64,000 nt of DNA from Chlamydia poikilotherma. GTDB lineage: Bacteria > Chlamydiota > Chlamydiia > Chlamydiales > Chlamydiaceae. Below the pieces are notes generated by a model. It did no database searches and had not been told where the DNA came from. It saw only the letters and a list, made by a program, of their open reading frames with translations. The translations under genes and the position numbers were made by a program. This document shows, in pieces, positions 19,168-27,464 of the stretch (the stretch's first letter is position 1; every line of letters starts with the position of its first letter). The DNA lies in the NCBI RefSeq assembly GCF_900239975.1, contig NZ_LS992154.1, positions 806,001 to 870,000 of the forward strand, in the 5' to 3' direction.

Positions 19168-20064
19168 ATGGCCTCAGCCCAGTTTTGTGATGTTATTCTT
19201 GAACAATTTGTTCTTTTTCTCTCGGTAGATCGCGGTCTTTGCCGCAATTCTATTTCTGCATATTATCAGGACATTACCTTATTCTTAAAAATAAGTGCCA
19301 TTACATCAATCAAAGAAATTTCCCAAGATAGCGTATATCTGTTTGTTCAGCAGCTACATAAACGTAAAGAAGCTGAGTCTACTTTAGCCCGTCGTTTGAT
19401 TGCCTTAAAAGTATTTTTTCGATTTCTTAAAGAGGCAAAGCTTCTTGATCATCCTCCTCTTATTGAACATCCAAAAATTTGGAAACGTCTTCCTTCTGTT
19501 TTAACACCAAAAGAAGTTGATGCTCTTTTATCTGCTCCTCAACAAACCAGAATTTCTCCTATCATTTCTACTAGAGATACCGCAATTCTCCATACATTAT
19601 ATTCCACAGGTATTCGCGTATCTGAGCTCTGTGGTTTATGCATTGGTGACGTTAGTGATGATTTTCTACGTGTTACGGGAAAAGGTTCTAAAACACGACT
19701 TGTTCCCCTAGGAAAACTCGCCTGTAAAGCTATCGATATCTATCTATGTTCTTTTAGAGAGAACTTTCAAAAGAAAAACCCAAAAGAACCTCACCTATTT
19801 CTCTCTGTACGCGGGCGCAAATTAGAGCGATCCTGTGTGTGGAGAAGAATCCATTACTACGCAAAGCAAGTAACCCATAAACGCGTCTCACCACATTCCC
19901 TAAGACATGCTTTTGCCACACATCTATTAGACAATAAAGCAGACCTCCGAGTGATTCAAGAAATGCTCGGGCATGCTCGTATTGCTTCTACAGAAATCTA
20001 TACTCATGTAGCTGCGGATACCCTAGTAGAAAACTTTCTTTCCTATCACCCAAGAAATCCCTAG
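19168..20064 (+). CDS. xerD: Tyrosine recombinase XerD (chromosome dimer resolution)
   Basis: 298 residues: N-terminal SAM-like core-binding domain (about 1-95) and C-terminal catalytic domain. Catalytic residues are visible: Arg in YSTGIRVSELCGL, Lys in GKGSKTRLVPL, HSLRH, His in LGHARI, and the nucleophilic Tyr in STEIYTHV. With XerC it resolves chromosome dimers at dif. The longest frame begins at a TTG at 19159; the ATG at 19168 (MASAQFCD) is preferred. Adjacent to pgi, as I recall for C. pneumoniae. It is a housekeeping recombinase: no attachment sites or cargo surround it. Confidence 0.9.
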   Translation: MASAQFCDVILEQFVLFLSVDRGLCRNSISAYYQDITLFLKISAITSIKEISQDSVYLFVQQLHKRKEAESTLARRLIALKVFFRFLKEAKLLDHPPLIEHPKIWKRLPSVLTPKEVDALLSAPQQTRISPIISTRDTAILHTLYSTGIRVSELCGLCIGDVSDDFLRVTGKGSKTRLVPLGKLACKAIDIYLCSFRENFQKKNPKEPHLFLSVRGRKLERSCVWRRIHYYAKQVTHKRVSPHSLRHAFATHLLDNKADLRVIQEMLGHARIASTEIYTHVAADTLVENFLSYHPRNP

Positions 20065-20348
20065 TCACAATGATAGAAAAACGTACCATCCTCAAATCGA
20101 GAATAACAATCTTCATTACTTTGTGATGTCCCGGTATAGCCTCCGTAAGTCTCAGGATAATAGTATCCATAATCATAAGGATAGTAGAAACTATAGGGAA
20201 CATGACCGTTTTGTTCTTGAAATTGTAATCCCGATACAGGCACTGCCTTTACTAAGGACACAGACTCCAAAGCAAGGGAATTTTCTCCAAAAGCTACAGA
20301 AAAACAACAACTTAGGAAACAAGCGAAAACTAGAAGCATTTTCTTCAT
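20061..20348 (-). CDS. Small secreted Tyr-rich protein
   Basis: 95 residues from the ATG at 20348, which has GAGGAA five bases upstream; a TTG 12 bases earlier is the longest frame. N-terminal signal peptide MKKMLLVFACFLSCCFSVAFG, then a short region and a Tyr-rich stretch PYSFYYPYDYGYYYPETYGG. It has three Cys in or near the leader and two in the mature part (EDCYS and FFYHCD). No family recognised; size and composition suggest an envelope or periplasmic protein. Its stop overlaps the xerD stop by 4 bases on the opposite strand. Confidence 0.65.
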   Translation of the reverse strand: MKKMLLVFACFLSCCFSVAFGENSLALESVSLVKAVPVSGLQFQEQNGHVPYSFYYPYDYGYYYPETYGGYTGTSQSNEDCYSRFEDGTFFYHCD

Positions 20349-20435
20349 GAAATTCCTCAAAAAAATCTAAAACTCTAGATTTTATTTTACTACGAACGGG
20401 AATTTAATGATTTTCCTAGAGAAGAGATGTTGAAA

Positions 20436-20517
20436 TGCCCAGGATAGGACTTGAACCTACATGCCGCGAAGCACTGGATCCTAAATCCAGCGTGTCTACC
20501 AATTTCACCACCTGGGC
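20436..20517 (-). tRNA. tRNA-Leu (anticodon UAG)
   Basis: Cloverleaf on the minus strand: acceptor GCCCAGG pairs with CCTGGGC, anticodon stem CTGGA/TCCAG around loop TTTAGGA (anticodon TAG), variable arm of the Leu class, T-loop GTTCAAGTC. Length 82 without CCA; CCA is not encoded. The remaining bases of the 20349-20710 gap hold nothing else I can name apart from the AT-rich leader of the translocon operon. Confidence 0.93.
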
Positions 20518-20710
20518 AGAAAAACACTCTATGGTGGTTAGCAGATTCATTTTGATTCCTATTACTGTTTTTGTAAATAGAAAATTCCTATATTCTCGAG
20601 TATTCTCTCCTAACTTCTAACCCTTTTATAATCAAACTTGCAGGAAAATGGGGTTTTATATAATTTTCATCATTTCTATGTCCCCATAACTTACTCGTGC
20701 GAAAATTAGT

Positions 20711-22147
20711 ATGAACACTCCCCTGCCTTCAGCAGTCCCATCTACCAACATGACTTTAAAGGAAGATGCTTCATCTTCAGCATCAACAGCTTCCAGTATT
20801 TTAAAAACGGCAGCCGGAGATGTTGCGCTTTCTGTATTTACTTCAGAAGGATCAACGCCAGCCTCTCTAAGTTCTCTTGCTGCTTTTGCTCTTGCGCAAA
20901 TTTCTGCAATTTCTGGAGAAAATGCTAATCTTCTACAAGATTGCTCCTACAATCTTGTTTTTCTTCCTCCGGAAACCGTTGAAGTTGAGATGCTCATCTC
21001 TGATCTCCTACAAGCTTTAGAAACTACAGATCCTACGAAAGCACAGGAACAATCAACAGCTTTAGGAAAACAAGAACAATTTCTTCCTCAAGAAGGAGGC
21101 AAACCTCAGGATGTGGCGCCAAGATCTACAAAAGAAACATACGCGACGCCGAAAGAATCACAACAATCCTCGAAAGCTTCCACTAACTATTCCTCTGTGA
21201 AAACTTCTGATTCTCGACCTTACACTCCCCATTCTTCAACCCAACATACCTTGGGACAATCTGCACAACGTGCTGTTCATACAACAGTATCCCAGCAATC
21301 TCGAACAGAAAAGGATGGAGAACACGTTTCTTCTCAATCTTATGGTTCCTTCGTTACAGAGAAAAAAGAACAGCAAATCTTCACAACAAAGTCTCAAGAA
21401 TCTAAACAAGATCGCGAAAAGCGAGATCAAAAACAAGATCGACAACATGAGGGACAACATCAAGAAGATAATTCTCAAGAAAAAGAGCGAGGAAAAAAAT
21501 ACAAAGCTAAGGTTTCCTTCGAGGAAATTGAGGAAGTGTCTCACGAACTCTCTATAGCACATTTACGCTATCTTAATGATGCGCGGCAGTCTCGAGAGAT
21601 TAACGTTGAGGAAGAAAAAACATTTAAAAGAAAAGCACAATCTCCCATGGCACTTTTCACGGCAGGAGCCCCCCTAAAAGGATTTGCGCCAATTCCCACT
21701 CCAAAAGTTGAAAACGTATTTATACGTTTTATGAAACTTATGGAAAGGATCCTCGGACAAGCTGAAGCCGAAGCTCAAGAATTATATCTGCGCGTTAAAG
21801 AACGCACTGATAATGTAGATACATTAACGCTACTTATTTCTAAAATCAACTCTGAGAAGGGTGCTATTGATTGGAGAGAGAATTCAGAAATGAAAGCTCT
21901 CGTAGATCAAGCTAGAAAACTTGGGGTAACGATAACAGACACGTTACAATGGTCTGAAGAAGAGAAAAAGCTTCTGAAAGAAAATATTCAGATGCGGAAA
22001 GAAAACATGGAGAAAATTACGCAGCTTGAGCGAACAGATATGCAAAGGCATCTTCAAGAAGTCTCACAATGTCATCAAGCACGCTCCAACGTATTAAAAC
22101 TTCTTAAAGAACTCATGGATACCTTTATTTACAATTTGCGTCCGTAA
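20711..22147 (+). CDS. Type III secretion-locus protein, CT863-like
   Basis: 478 residues, first gene of the translocon operon. The N-terminal half is Ser/Thr/Ala/Gln-rich and probably disordered; residues about 225-270 are a Gln/Glu/Lys/Arg/His low-complexity tract (EKRDQKQDRQHEG); the C-terminal third is helical and coiled-coil-like (KERTDNVDTLTLLISKINSE onward). No catalytic motif is seen. Residues 311-316 are SPMALF, a hexamer also found in the CopD2-like protein and, as SPWNLF, in the CopB2-like protein. The stop TAA overlaps the chaperone ATG by one base. Inference: a secreted substrate, third component or needle-tip-like partner of the translocators, held by the adjacent chaperone. Confidence 0.7.
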   Translation: MNTPLPSAVPSTNMTLKEDASSSASTASSILKTAAGDVALSVFTSEGSTPASLSSLAAFALAQISAISGENANLLQDCSYNLVFLPPETVEVEMLISDLLQALETTDPTKAQEQSTALGKQEQFLPQEGGKPQDVAPRSTKETYATPKESQQSSKASTNYSSVKTSDSRPYTPHSSTQHTLGQSAQRAVHTTVSQQSRTEKDGEHVSSQSYGSFVTEKKEQQIFTTKSQESKQDREKRDQKQDRQHEGQHQEDNSQEKERGKKYKAKVSFEEIEEVSHELSIAHLRYLNDARQSREINVEEEKTFKRKAQSPMALFTAGAPLKGFAPIPTPKVENVFIRFMKLMERILGQAEAEAQELYLRVKERTDNVDTLTLLISKINSEKGAIDWRENSEMKALVDQARKLGVTITDTLQWSEEEKKLLKENIQMRKENMEKITQLERTDMQRHLQEVSQCHQARSNVLKLLKELMDTFIYNLRP

Positions 22148-22665
22148 TGTCATATTTAGTTTATTTATTAGAAAAGATAGCTTCATCGAGCAAAGAAGAT
22201 TATCCCTTTCCGGATGATTTAGAAAGTTATTTGTCAGGATATTTTCCAAATAAAGATCTGCCGTTAGATACGTATCAAAAACTCTTTAAAATTTCCTCTG
22301 AAGAACTGGAACGTGTTTATAAAGAAGGTTATAACGCCTATCTGAATAGAGAATATCAAGAAAGTAGTGAAACTTTTCGCTGGTTAGTCTTTTTTAATCC
22401 TTTTGTATCTAAATTTTGGTTTTCTTTAGGAGCATCGCTGCATATGAGCCAGCTTTATCCTCAAGCTCTACATGCCTATGCTGTGACTGCATTATTACGC
22501 GATAAAGATCCCTATCCTCATTATTACGCCTACGTCTGTTATACCCTCATGGACCAACATGAAAATGCGAGTAAAGCTTTAGAACTTGCATGGGAAAGAG
22601 CAAAACATCATAGCGCTTATCAAGAACTGAAAGCAGAAATCTTGGATATAAAAAACCATGCATAA
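22147..22665 (+). CDS. LcrH/SycD-family type III secretion chaperone (LcrH2/Scc3-like)
   Basis: 172 residues with tandem TPR-like helices over about 40-150 (EGYNAYLNREYQESSETFRWL, FWFSLGASLHMSQLYPQALH, YPHYYAYVCYTLMDQHENAS), the class II translocator-chaperone architecture. SycD-type chaperones hold the two hydrophobic translocators before secretion through short motifs bound in the concave TPR face. It is translationally coupled (TAATG) to the preceding gene and followed 24 bases later by the CopB2-like gene, matching CT862 in position. Confidence 0.85.
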   Translation: MSYLVYLLEKIASSSKEDYPFPDDLESYLSGYFPNKDLPLDTYQKLFKISSEELERVYKEGYNAYLNREYQESSETFRWLVFFNPFVSKFWFSLGASLHMSQLYPQALHAYAVTALLRDKDPYPHYYAYVCYTLMDQHENASKALELAWERAKHHSAYQELKAEILDIKNHA

Positions 22666-22689
22666 TCCCATAAATCTAGGGAACTGACT

Positions 22690-24204
22690 ATGTCCTCCTG
22701 GCTAGCACAATCTACAGAGATTCTCTTAAATCAACAGCCTTATATTCCAGATAGTCCTAAGCAATCTGAAGGAATATCTAGTATAAAATATTCAATTACT
22801 CTAGCTCCAGAATCTTCAGGAAAATCTCTACAGAAATTCTTCACAGATAAATTTAGTAAAACCTTATTTATAAAAAGTGAAGGGCAGGTTATTACACATA
22901 AACAACTAACTCCTGCAAGTCCTAGAGAAAAAATCTTACAATTTGGAAGTTCTCCAGCATCACAATTACAAAAAAAAGAACAGTCATCAACATCTTCACC
23001 TTGGAACCTTTTTTCGCAGAAGAATTCCAAAGAATCGATGAGAATTTTGCTCAAAGATTTAATGATGCCGCAATCTCAGGAAAAAGCATCTGAAAAAAAC
23101 TCTTGCTCTGAGAAATTCCTAGCCACACCAACAGCTAAACGATCTGAAGAACAAACAAAAACGCAAGATAGTTTAGATAAAGCTGAAATCTTCCGTGAAT
23201 CTGCAGAAGATTTAGAACATAAAATCCAGTCTGAAAAGAAAACATTTTCTTCTCAGAATACTGATTTACATAGCAAAGAAGAAGACCGACTAAATCTAAA
23301 ATCGCCACAAGGAAAATATAATAAAGGATTATCACAAGATGAGCATCCAGGAAAACAGCAGCAGCAAGAATGTATCTTTAAAAAATTCCAAAAAAATAAA
23401 AAAACACGAGCAGCTTCTGTTGTTCCTATTATTAGCCCTCCTTCTGTTGGTGTATTTACCTTGAGTTACCTCTTAACAAAACAAGGAATTCTTTCAGATT
23501 TTTCTGCCTATGCGTCCTACAAAGATTGTGTGGAAACGACCCAAAGGGAGTTAGAAGCAACACATGAAGAACGCATAAAACAAATCCAAAAATCCATAGA
23601 AAAAGAAGAACAGGCAAAACGCTGGGGTTCATTAGCTACTATTGTAGAGTGGATTACTCCATGGATCTCCATAGGATTAGCTTCCGTTGCTATAGTCATG
23701 GGTGGAGGTATTTTCTCTTGGGTAAGTTTACTTGCAGGTCTTATCGCCTTAACATTAACTTTATTAGACGCTTTAAATGGCTGGGAAGCTATTGAAAAAC
23801 TTCTTCCGGGAAAAAATAAGCAATTAAAACAAAAAATATTGAAAATAGTGCAAATTGTTCTTTATGTCATAGCTGCCTTACTCTCTATCGCCACTTTAAG
23901 CATGGAAAATCTTGGGCTTTCTCCAATCGCAGAAGGAGCTATGCGAGGTATAGGCCCTGCTTTAGAAGGAGCTTTGGCTCTTTTACGCGGAGCTATGCTT
24001 TGGGTGCGATCCAGTCTATTTAAAATTAAATCCCACTACGTATCTCTTGAAACAAAAATAGAATTATTAAGTTTAGAAAGAGATGATTACCTTGCTCGCA
24101 CTCAAGAACTCATAGAAAGTATTCATGATTCTTTCGAAAATCTCGCACGCGTGTTACAGTTATGCAGAGAAATGGATAGAACGTTTCTGGAAGCTCTAAG
24201 ATAA
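22690..24204 (+). CDS. copB2: Type III translocator, CopB2-like (YopB family)
   Basis: 504 residues: polar Ser/Lys/Gln-rich first half (to about 255), coiled coil around 275-315 (CVETTQRELEATHEERIKQ), then hydrophobic hairpins at about 318-357 and 387-412 and a weaker hydrophobic stretch at 413-440, and an amphipathic C-terminal helix (LARVLQLCREMDRTFLEALR). This is the YopB/CopB layout for insertion into a host membrane. It contains SPWNLF at 103-108. As I recall, CopB2 (CT861) is a paralog of the main translocator CopB and may act at a different time or membrane. Confidence 0.8.
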   Translation: MSSWLAQSTEILLNQQPYIPDSPKQSEGISSIKYSITLAPESSGKSLQKFFTDKFSKTLFIKSEGQVITHKQLTPASPREKILQFGSSPASQLQKKEQSSTSSPWNLFSQKNSKESMRILLKDLMMPQSQEKASEKNSCSEKFLATPTAKRSEEQTKTQDSLDKAEIFRESAEDLEHKIQSEKKTFSSQNTDLHSKEEDRLNLKSPQGKYNKGLSQDEHPGKQQQQECIFKKFQKNKKTRAASVVPIISPPSVGVFTLSYLLTKQGILSDFSAYASYKDCVETTQRELEATHEERIKQIQKSIEKEEQAKRWGSLATIVEWITPWISIGLASVAIVMGGGIFSWVSLLAGLIALTLTLLDALNGWEAIEKLLPGKNKQLKQKILKIVQIVLYVIAALLSIATLSMENLGLSPIAEGAMRGIGPALEGALALLRGAMLWVRSSLFKIKSHYVSLETKIELLSLERDDYLARTQELIESIHDSFENLARVLQLCREMDRTFLEALR

Positions 24205-24224
24205 ATTCTGTTTTAAGGAATGTT

Positions 24225-25706
24225 ATGACAGCATCTTGTTCAACAACAACGAGTACAACTTCAGAAAGTGCCGACCTTGATTTGTTAATGATAGAATCAG
24301 GATCAGAGGCATCTTCAACAACTGATGCTGAGGTTAGCGTTCCTGATTGTTGCCAAATGGCTATCTTACGTTCCATATCGGATACTTGCTTGAGTTTACT
24401 GAATCAATCAGGATCGGTATTTTCACAACTTCCTCCCCAAAACAAACCAGCACCTTCAGAGACTTTAATGGCAAAGAATGGTATGTTGATGAAATCTTCA
24501 TCTCTACCGAATCTGTCATCACAAAAATCTCTAGATACATTTTCCTCTGCTAATAAAAATCCTGCTTTGCGACAAGCTAATCCATCCTCGTCTTTTTCCT
24601 CTGTAAAAGAACAAAAAGCGGAAACAAGTATGGGATTTTCTTCTTGCCTAGCTCCTAAAGACGAAAATTCCATAACAAAAACAACAACACTTGTCTTAAA
24701 TCTACCAGAATCTAAAGATGATGGTCATGGAGAAAAATCATCCGTTCTCTTATGTACAACACAAGTTGAAGTTCAAACTTATGATAAACAAACCATAAAA
24801 GAGCACAGTCTAAAAGATACTGCTAAAACTTCTGAAGAAGCTACAAAATCTGCACCATCTTCACCAAAACCTTCCACATCTTCTCTCAGTCCTATGGCAC
24901 TATTCAGCCATGTACAGAAAGAGACTACAGAAACACGTCTCGATACAAAATCTCAAGAAAAAGAAGAAGGAAAAGGAGAACAAGGACAGCAAGAACGTCA
25001 GGATCAGGAACAGCAACATCATAAACAGAAAAGAGACTTCGCTATTGAAGAGTTTTCTAATCAAATGTCTGTTCACTATACGCAGTCTTGTAGCTTACCT
25101 GACGAAATTATTGACTTCGCTCTTACAGAAGCACAGCTCAGCTCTCTGATGCGCATGCGTGTATCAAATCTGGATGTCCTTAGAATCTGTGCAGAAATTA
25201 TGAAGCTCATGTTGAATAGCAGAGAACAAGATAATCTTTCTCGTTTAGAAGCTAGAAAGCATCTTTTAGAAAAAGCTAAAGAGCTTATTGAAAGTTATCA
25301 AAGTCAAGCCCAGATTTCACAATGGTTAGGAATTGCTACGGCAACTTTAGGTATCATAGGAGCTGCAACTCCGATTATTGGTGAAATCTCCGGAAAACGC
25401 ATTCTAGAATTTATCCAAAAACATACAGGATTATGGAAAGGAGCAACAGCACGAACATTCTTTAAAGGTGCTGGTAAAATTTGTACTTCTCTATCACAGC
25501 TTACAGAGGCCTCATCAAAAATTTATGAGTTGAAAGAAACTGCATCACGAACATTTGCAGAAAATTATAAAGAGATATTCCGTATGGAACATGATGAAAT
25601 CACCCGTTCTATCGAAGAGGTGAAAGATCATTGGAAAAATATGGATAATTTCTTACTACAGGTACTACAAACAGAACACGACGCTGTTCGTAGTCTTTAT
25701 CAATAA
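24225..25706 (+). CDS. copD2: Type III translocator, CopD2-like (YopD-like)
   Basis: 493 residues, last gene of the operon. Long polar N-terminal region; SPMALF at 222-227 followed by a Gln/Glu/Lys-rich tract (EKEEGKGEQGQQERQDQEQ); a helical region; and a single hydrophobic hairpin near 362-390 (QWLGIATATLGIIGAATPIIG); then an amphipathic C-terminus. One hydrophobic segment and a late amphipathic helix fit the minor translocator (YopD/CopD). Begins 20 bases after copB2 and stops 7 bases short of a convergent gene. Confidence 0.78.
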   Translation: MTASCSTTTSTTSESADLDLLMIESGSEASSTTDAEVSVPDCCQMAILRSISDTCLSLLNQSGSVFSQLPPQNKPAPSETLMAKNGMLMKSSSLPNLSSQKSLDTFSSANKNPALRQANPSSSFSSVKEQKAETSMGFSSCLAPKDENSITKTTTLVLNLPESKDDGHGEKSSVLLCTTQVEVQTYDKQTIKEHSLKDTAKTSEEATKSAPSSPKPSTSSLSPMALFSHVQKETTETRLDTKSQEKEEGKGEQGQQERQDQEQQHHKQKRDFAIEEFSNQMSVHYTQSCSLPDEIIDFALTEAQLSSLMRMRVSNLDVLRICAEIMKLMLNSREQDNLSRLEARKHLLEKAKELIESYQSQAQISQWLGIATATLGIIGAATPIIGEISGKRILEFIQKHTGLWKGATARTFFKGAGKICTSLSQLTEASSKIYELKETASRTFAENYKEIFRMEHDEITRSIEEVKDHWKNMDNFLLQVLQTEHDAVRSLYQ

Positions 25707-25713
25707 AGAGTGC

Positions 25714-26436
25714 TTACCTTCGTATATTTTTATATGCTTTTGTCTTACCCCAAGGAAAAGTAACATCACAGCTTTTCTCTGTAACAAACATTGTATCTCC
25801 ATCGGGCAACGAATCTAAAGAAAAGGAAATAGTGATGACTATATTCCCTGATTTTAGCTTTGCTAAAGCGGTTAAAACACCTTTCAATACCTTCAAAGAA
25901 TACGACGAACCGTAAAAATAGACACAGGAAGCTTGAGATAATTCTGTTTCATAAAAATACTCTTTAAAAAATATTGTTGGCTGTGGAGATAACAGCTTAT
26001 GCATGCGTGAAGCGAAGTTAATAAAAGCAGATTGATTATCTATACCCACAACCTGACATTTCAGAATATCGGAAAACCAAAAACACACTTTTCCTAATCC
26101 GCAACCTAAATCATAAACAATATCTTGAGAGGTAACTCCGAATTCTCTACTCACTTTATTTAATACTGACCAAGGGGTCTCTCCGTAAACATTCCCCTCC
26201 TTGAGCAAGGAAGATTGTGGCGAACGACGTAATCTCTTGTAGGGATTCCTGAATAAAGAATAAAAAAACTTCGCTAGATCATATACGATTAGTTTTGGGT
26301 ATTTAATGTAGAGCGAGAAGAACAGATAAACATATTCTCTAATAGAGAAGACTATTCTATGAATTCCTACTCGCAATACATGTAAAAATGAAGACTTTTT
26401 AATTGCGAAGCTCTTTAGGCGGTTGGAATACGACAT
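25714..26436 (-). CDS. Class I SAM-dependent methyltransferase-like protein
   Basis: 240 residues. The first 85 residues are basic with a hydrophobic stretch (YVYLFFSLYIKYPKLIVYDL) that may contact membrane. The second part has a Rossmann SAM motif, DIVYDLGCGLGKVCFW, motif II VVGIDN, and a SCVYFYGSSYS region in the place of motif IV. Substrate unknown. The start lies inside the 3' end of ispH (38-base overlap), so it is probably coexpressed with ispH. Confidence 0.65.
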   Translation of the reverse strand: MSYSNRLKSFAIKKSSFLHVLRVGIHRIVFSIREYVYLFFSLYIKYPKLIVYDLAKFFYSLFRNPYKRLRRSPQSSLLKEGNVYGETPWSVLNKVSREFGVTSQDIVYDLGCGLGKVCFWFSDILKCQVVGIDNQSAFINFASRMHKLLSPQPTIFFKEYFYETELSQASCVYFYGSSYSLKVLKGVLTALAKLKSGNIVITISFSLDSLPDGDTMFVTEKSCDVTFPWGKTKAYKNIRR

Positions 26437-27328
26437 CTTCTATAGCAAATATATCCTCTTCAACTTGTAAATCGGGTATTAACTCTTTTAACCTAGAAAT
26501 ACAAGATTGAACAATATGCTCAGGAGTTGATGCTCCTGCTGTTATTGCAATATCACCGGAATAATTTAAAATCTCATCAGAAATATGATCCGGGCTGTTC
26601 ACTAATCTAGCGGGAATATTTCGTTTTTCAGCAACTTCTCGCAAACGATTGGAGTTTGAACTTTGCACATCTCCAATAACATAAACAAAATTTACCTTAG
26701 GCAACACCGAGCGTAGAGCTTCTTGGCGATTTTGCGTAGCATAACATACAGAAGAACTAGGTAAGGTAACAATATTCGGATAACGCACCTTTAATGCTTG
26801 GGTAATTTCAGCAACATCATCCAAACTCAATGTTGTTTGAGTCACAAAAAATAAAGGTATCTCCACTCCGAAAGGAAGGTTAGCGACATCTTCCACCTTT
26901 TCCACTACCGTAACACTTTCAGGAGCTTCTCCACGAATCCCAATAACCTCTACGTGTTTTTTCTTTCCTATCAAAATAATTTGATAACCTTTACTTGCAT
27001 AAAGCTTAACTGCTGAATGAATCTTAGTTACCAGAACACAAGTTGCATCAATATCAAAAAGATTCCGAGTTTTTGCTTCTTCACGAACTTCCGGAGGAAT
27101 ACCGTGAGCAGAATAGATAACCTTTTCTCCACAAGGAACATCACTAAGATCTTCAATAAAGATAGCCCCTCTCCTTTTGAGATCATCTACCACATGACGA
27201 TTATGAACAATTTCATGTTTCACATAAATCGGAGGCCCCCATTTTTCTAAAGCAGCCTCTACCACTTGGATAGCACGAACTACCCCAGCACAAAATCCTC
27301 TAGGATTACTTAATATAACCCTACGCAT
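26399..27328 (-). CDS. ispH: 4-hydroxy-3-methylbut-2-enyl diphosphate reductase (IspH/LytB)
   Basis: Last enzyme of the MEP isoprenoid pathway, making IPP and DMAPP with a 4Fe-4S cluster. 309 residues from ATG 27328, which has GGAGGTGAG upstream; an upstream TTG only lengthens the frame. The three cluster Cys are in NPRGFCAGV (Cys13), DATCVLVTK and SSVCYATQNRQ. Active-site HEIVHN, HGIPP and TAGASTPE segments are also present. Confidence 0.95.
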   Translation of the reverse strand: MRRVILSNPRGFCAGVVRAIQVVEAALEKWGPPIYVKHEIVHNRHVVDDLKRRGAIFIEDLSDVPCGEKVIYSAHGIPPEVREEAKTRNLFDIDATCVLVTKIHSAVKLYASKGYQIILIGKKKHVEVIGIRGEAPESVTVVEKVEDVANLPFGVEIPLFFVTQTTLSLDDVAEITQALKVRYPNIVTLPSSSVCYATQNRQEALRSVLPKVNFVYVIGDVQSSNSNRLREVAEKRNIPARLVNSPDHISDEILNYSGDIAITAGASTPEHIVQSCISRLKELIPDLQVEEDIFAIEDVVFQPPKELRN

Positions 27329-27360
27329 ACATCTCACCTCCAAAATTGAGCACGATGCTT

Positions 27361-27406
27361 AATAAAAAAACCTTTAGAAAAAGATTTTGCACTTTTTCTA
27401 AAGGTT
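27361..27406 (-). terminator. Terminator of the cpa gene
   Basis: Inverted repeat AACCTTTAGAAAAAG (27369-27383) and CTTTTTCTAAAGGTT (27392-27406), 15 perfect pairs with an 8-base loop. On the minus strand it is followed by seven T, so it would stop transcription leaving cpa, 59 bases beyond its stop codon, before ispH. Confidence 0.88.
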
Positions 27407-27464
27407 ATTAATATAACAGAAGATTTTTATATTGTTATATTTATTACGAGCTAGTTCTTATATT

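Noticed and set aside
19168..20064. Tyrosine recombinase as sign of an integrated element
   Set aside because: Neighbouring genes are core, no att-like repeats or cargo are visible, and the protein matches housekeeping XerD.
21236..21562. Overlapping frames of about 100 codons in both strands inside the CT863-like gene
   Set aside because: They arise from the low-complexity Gln/Lys/Glu repeat region and have biased, unlikely composition.
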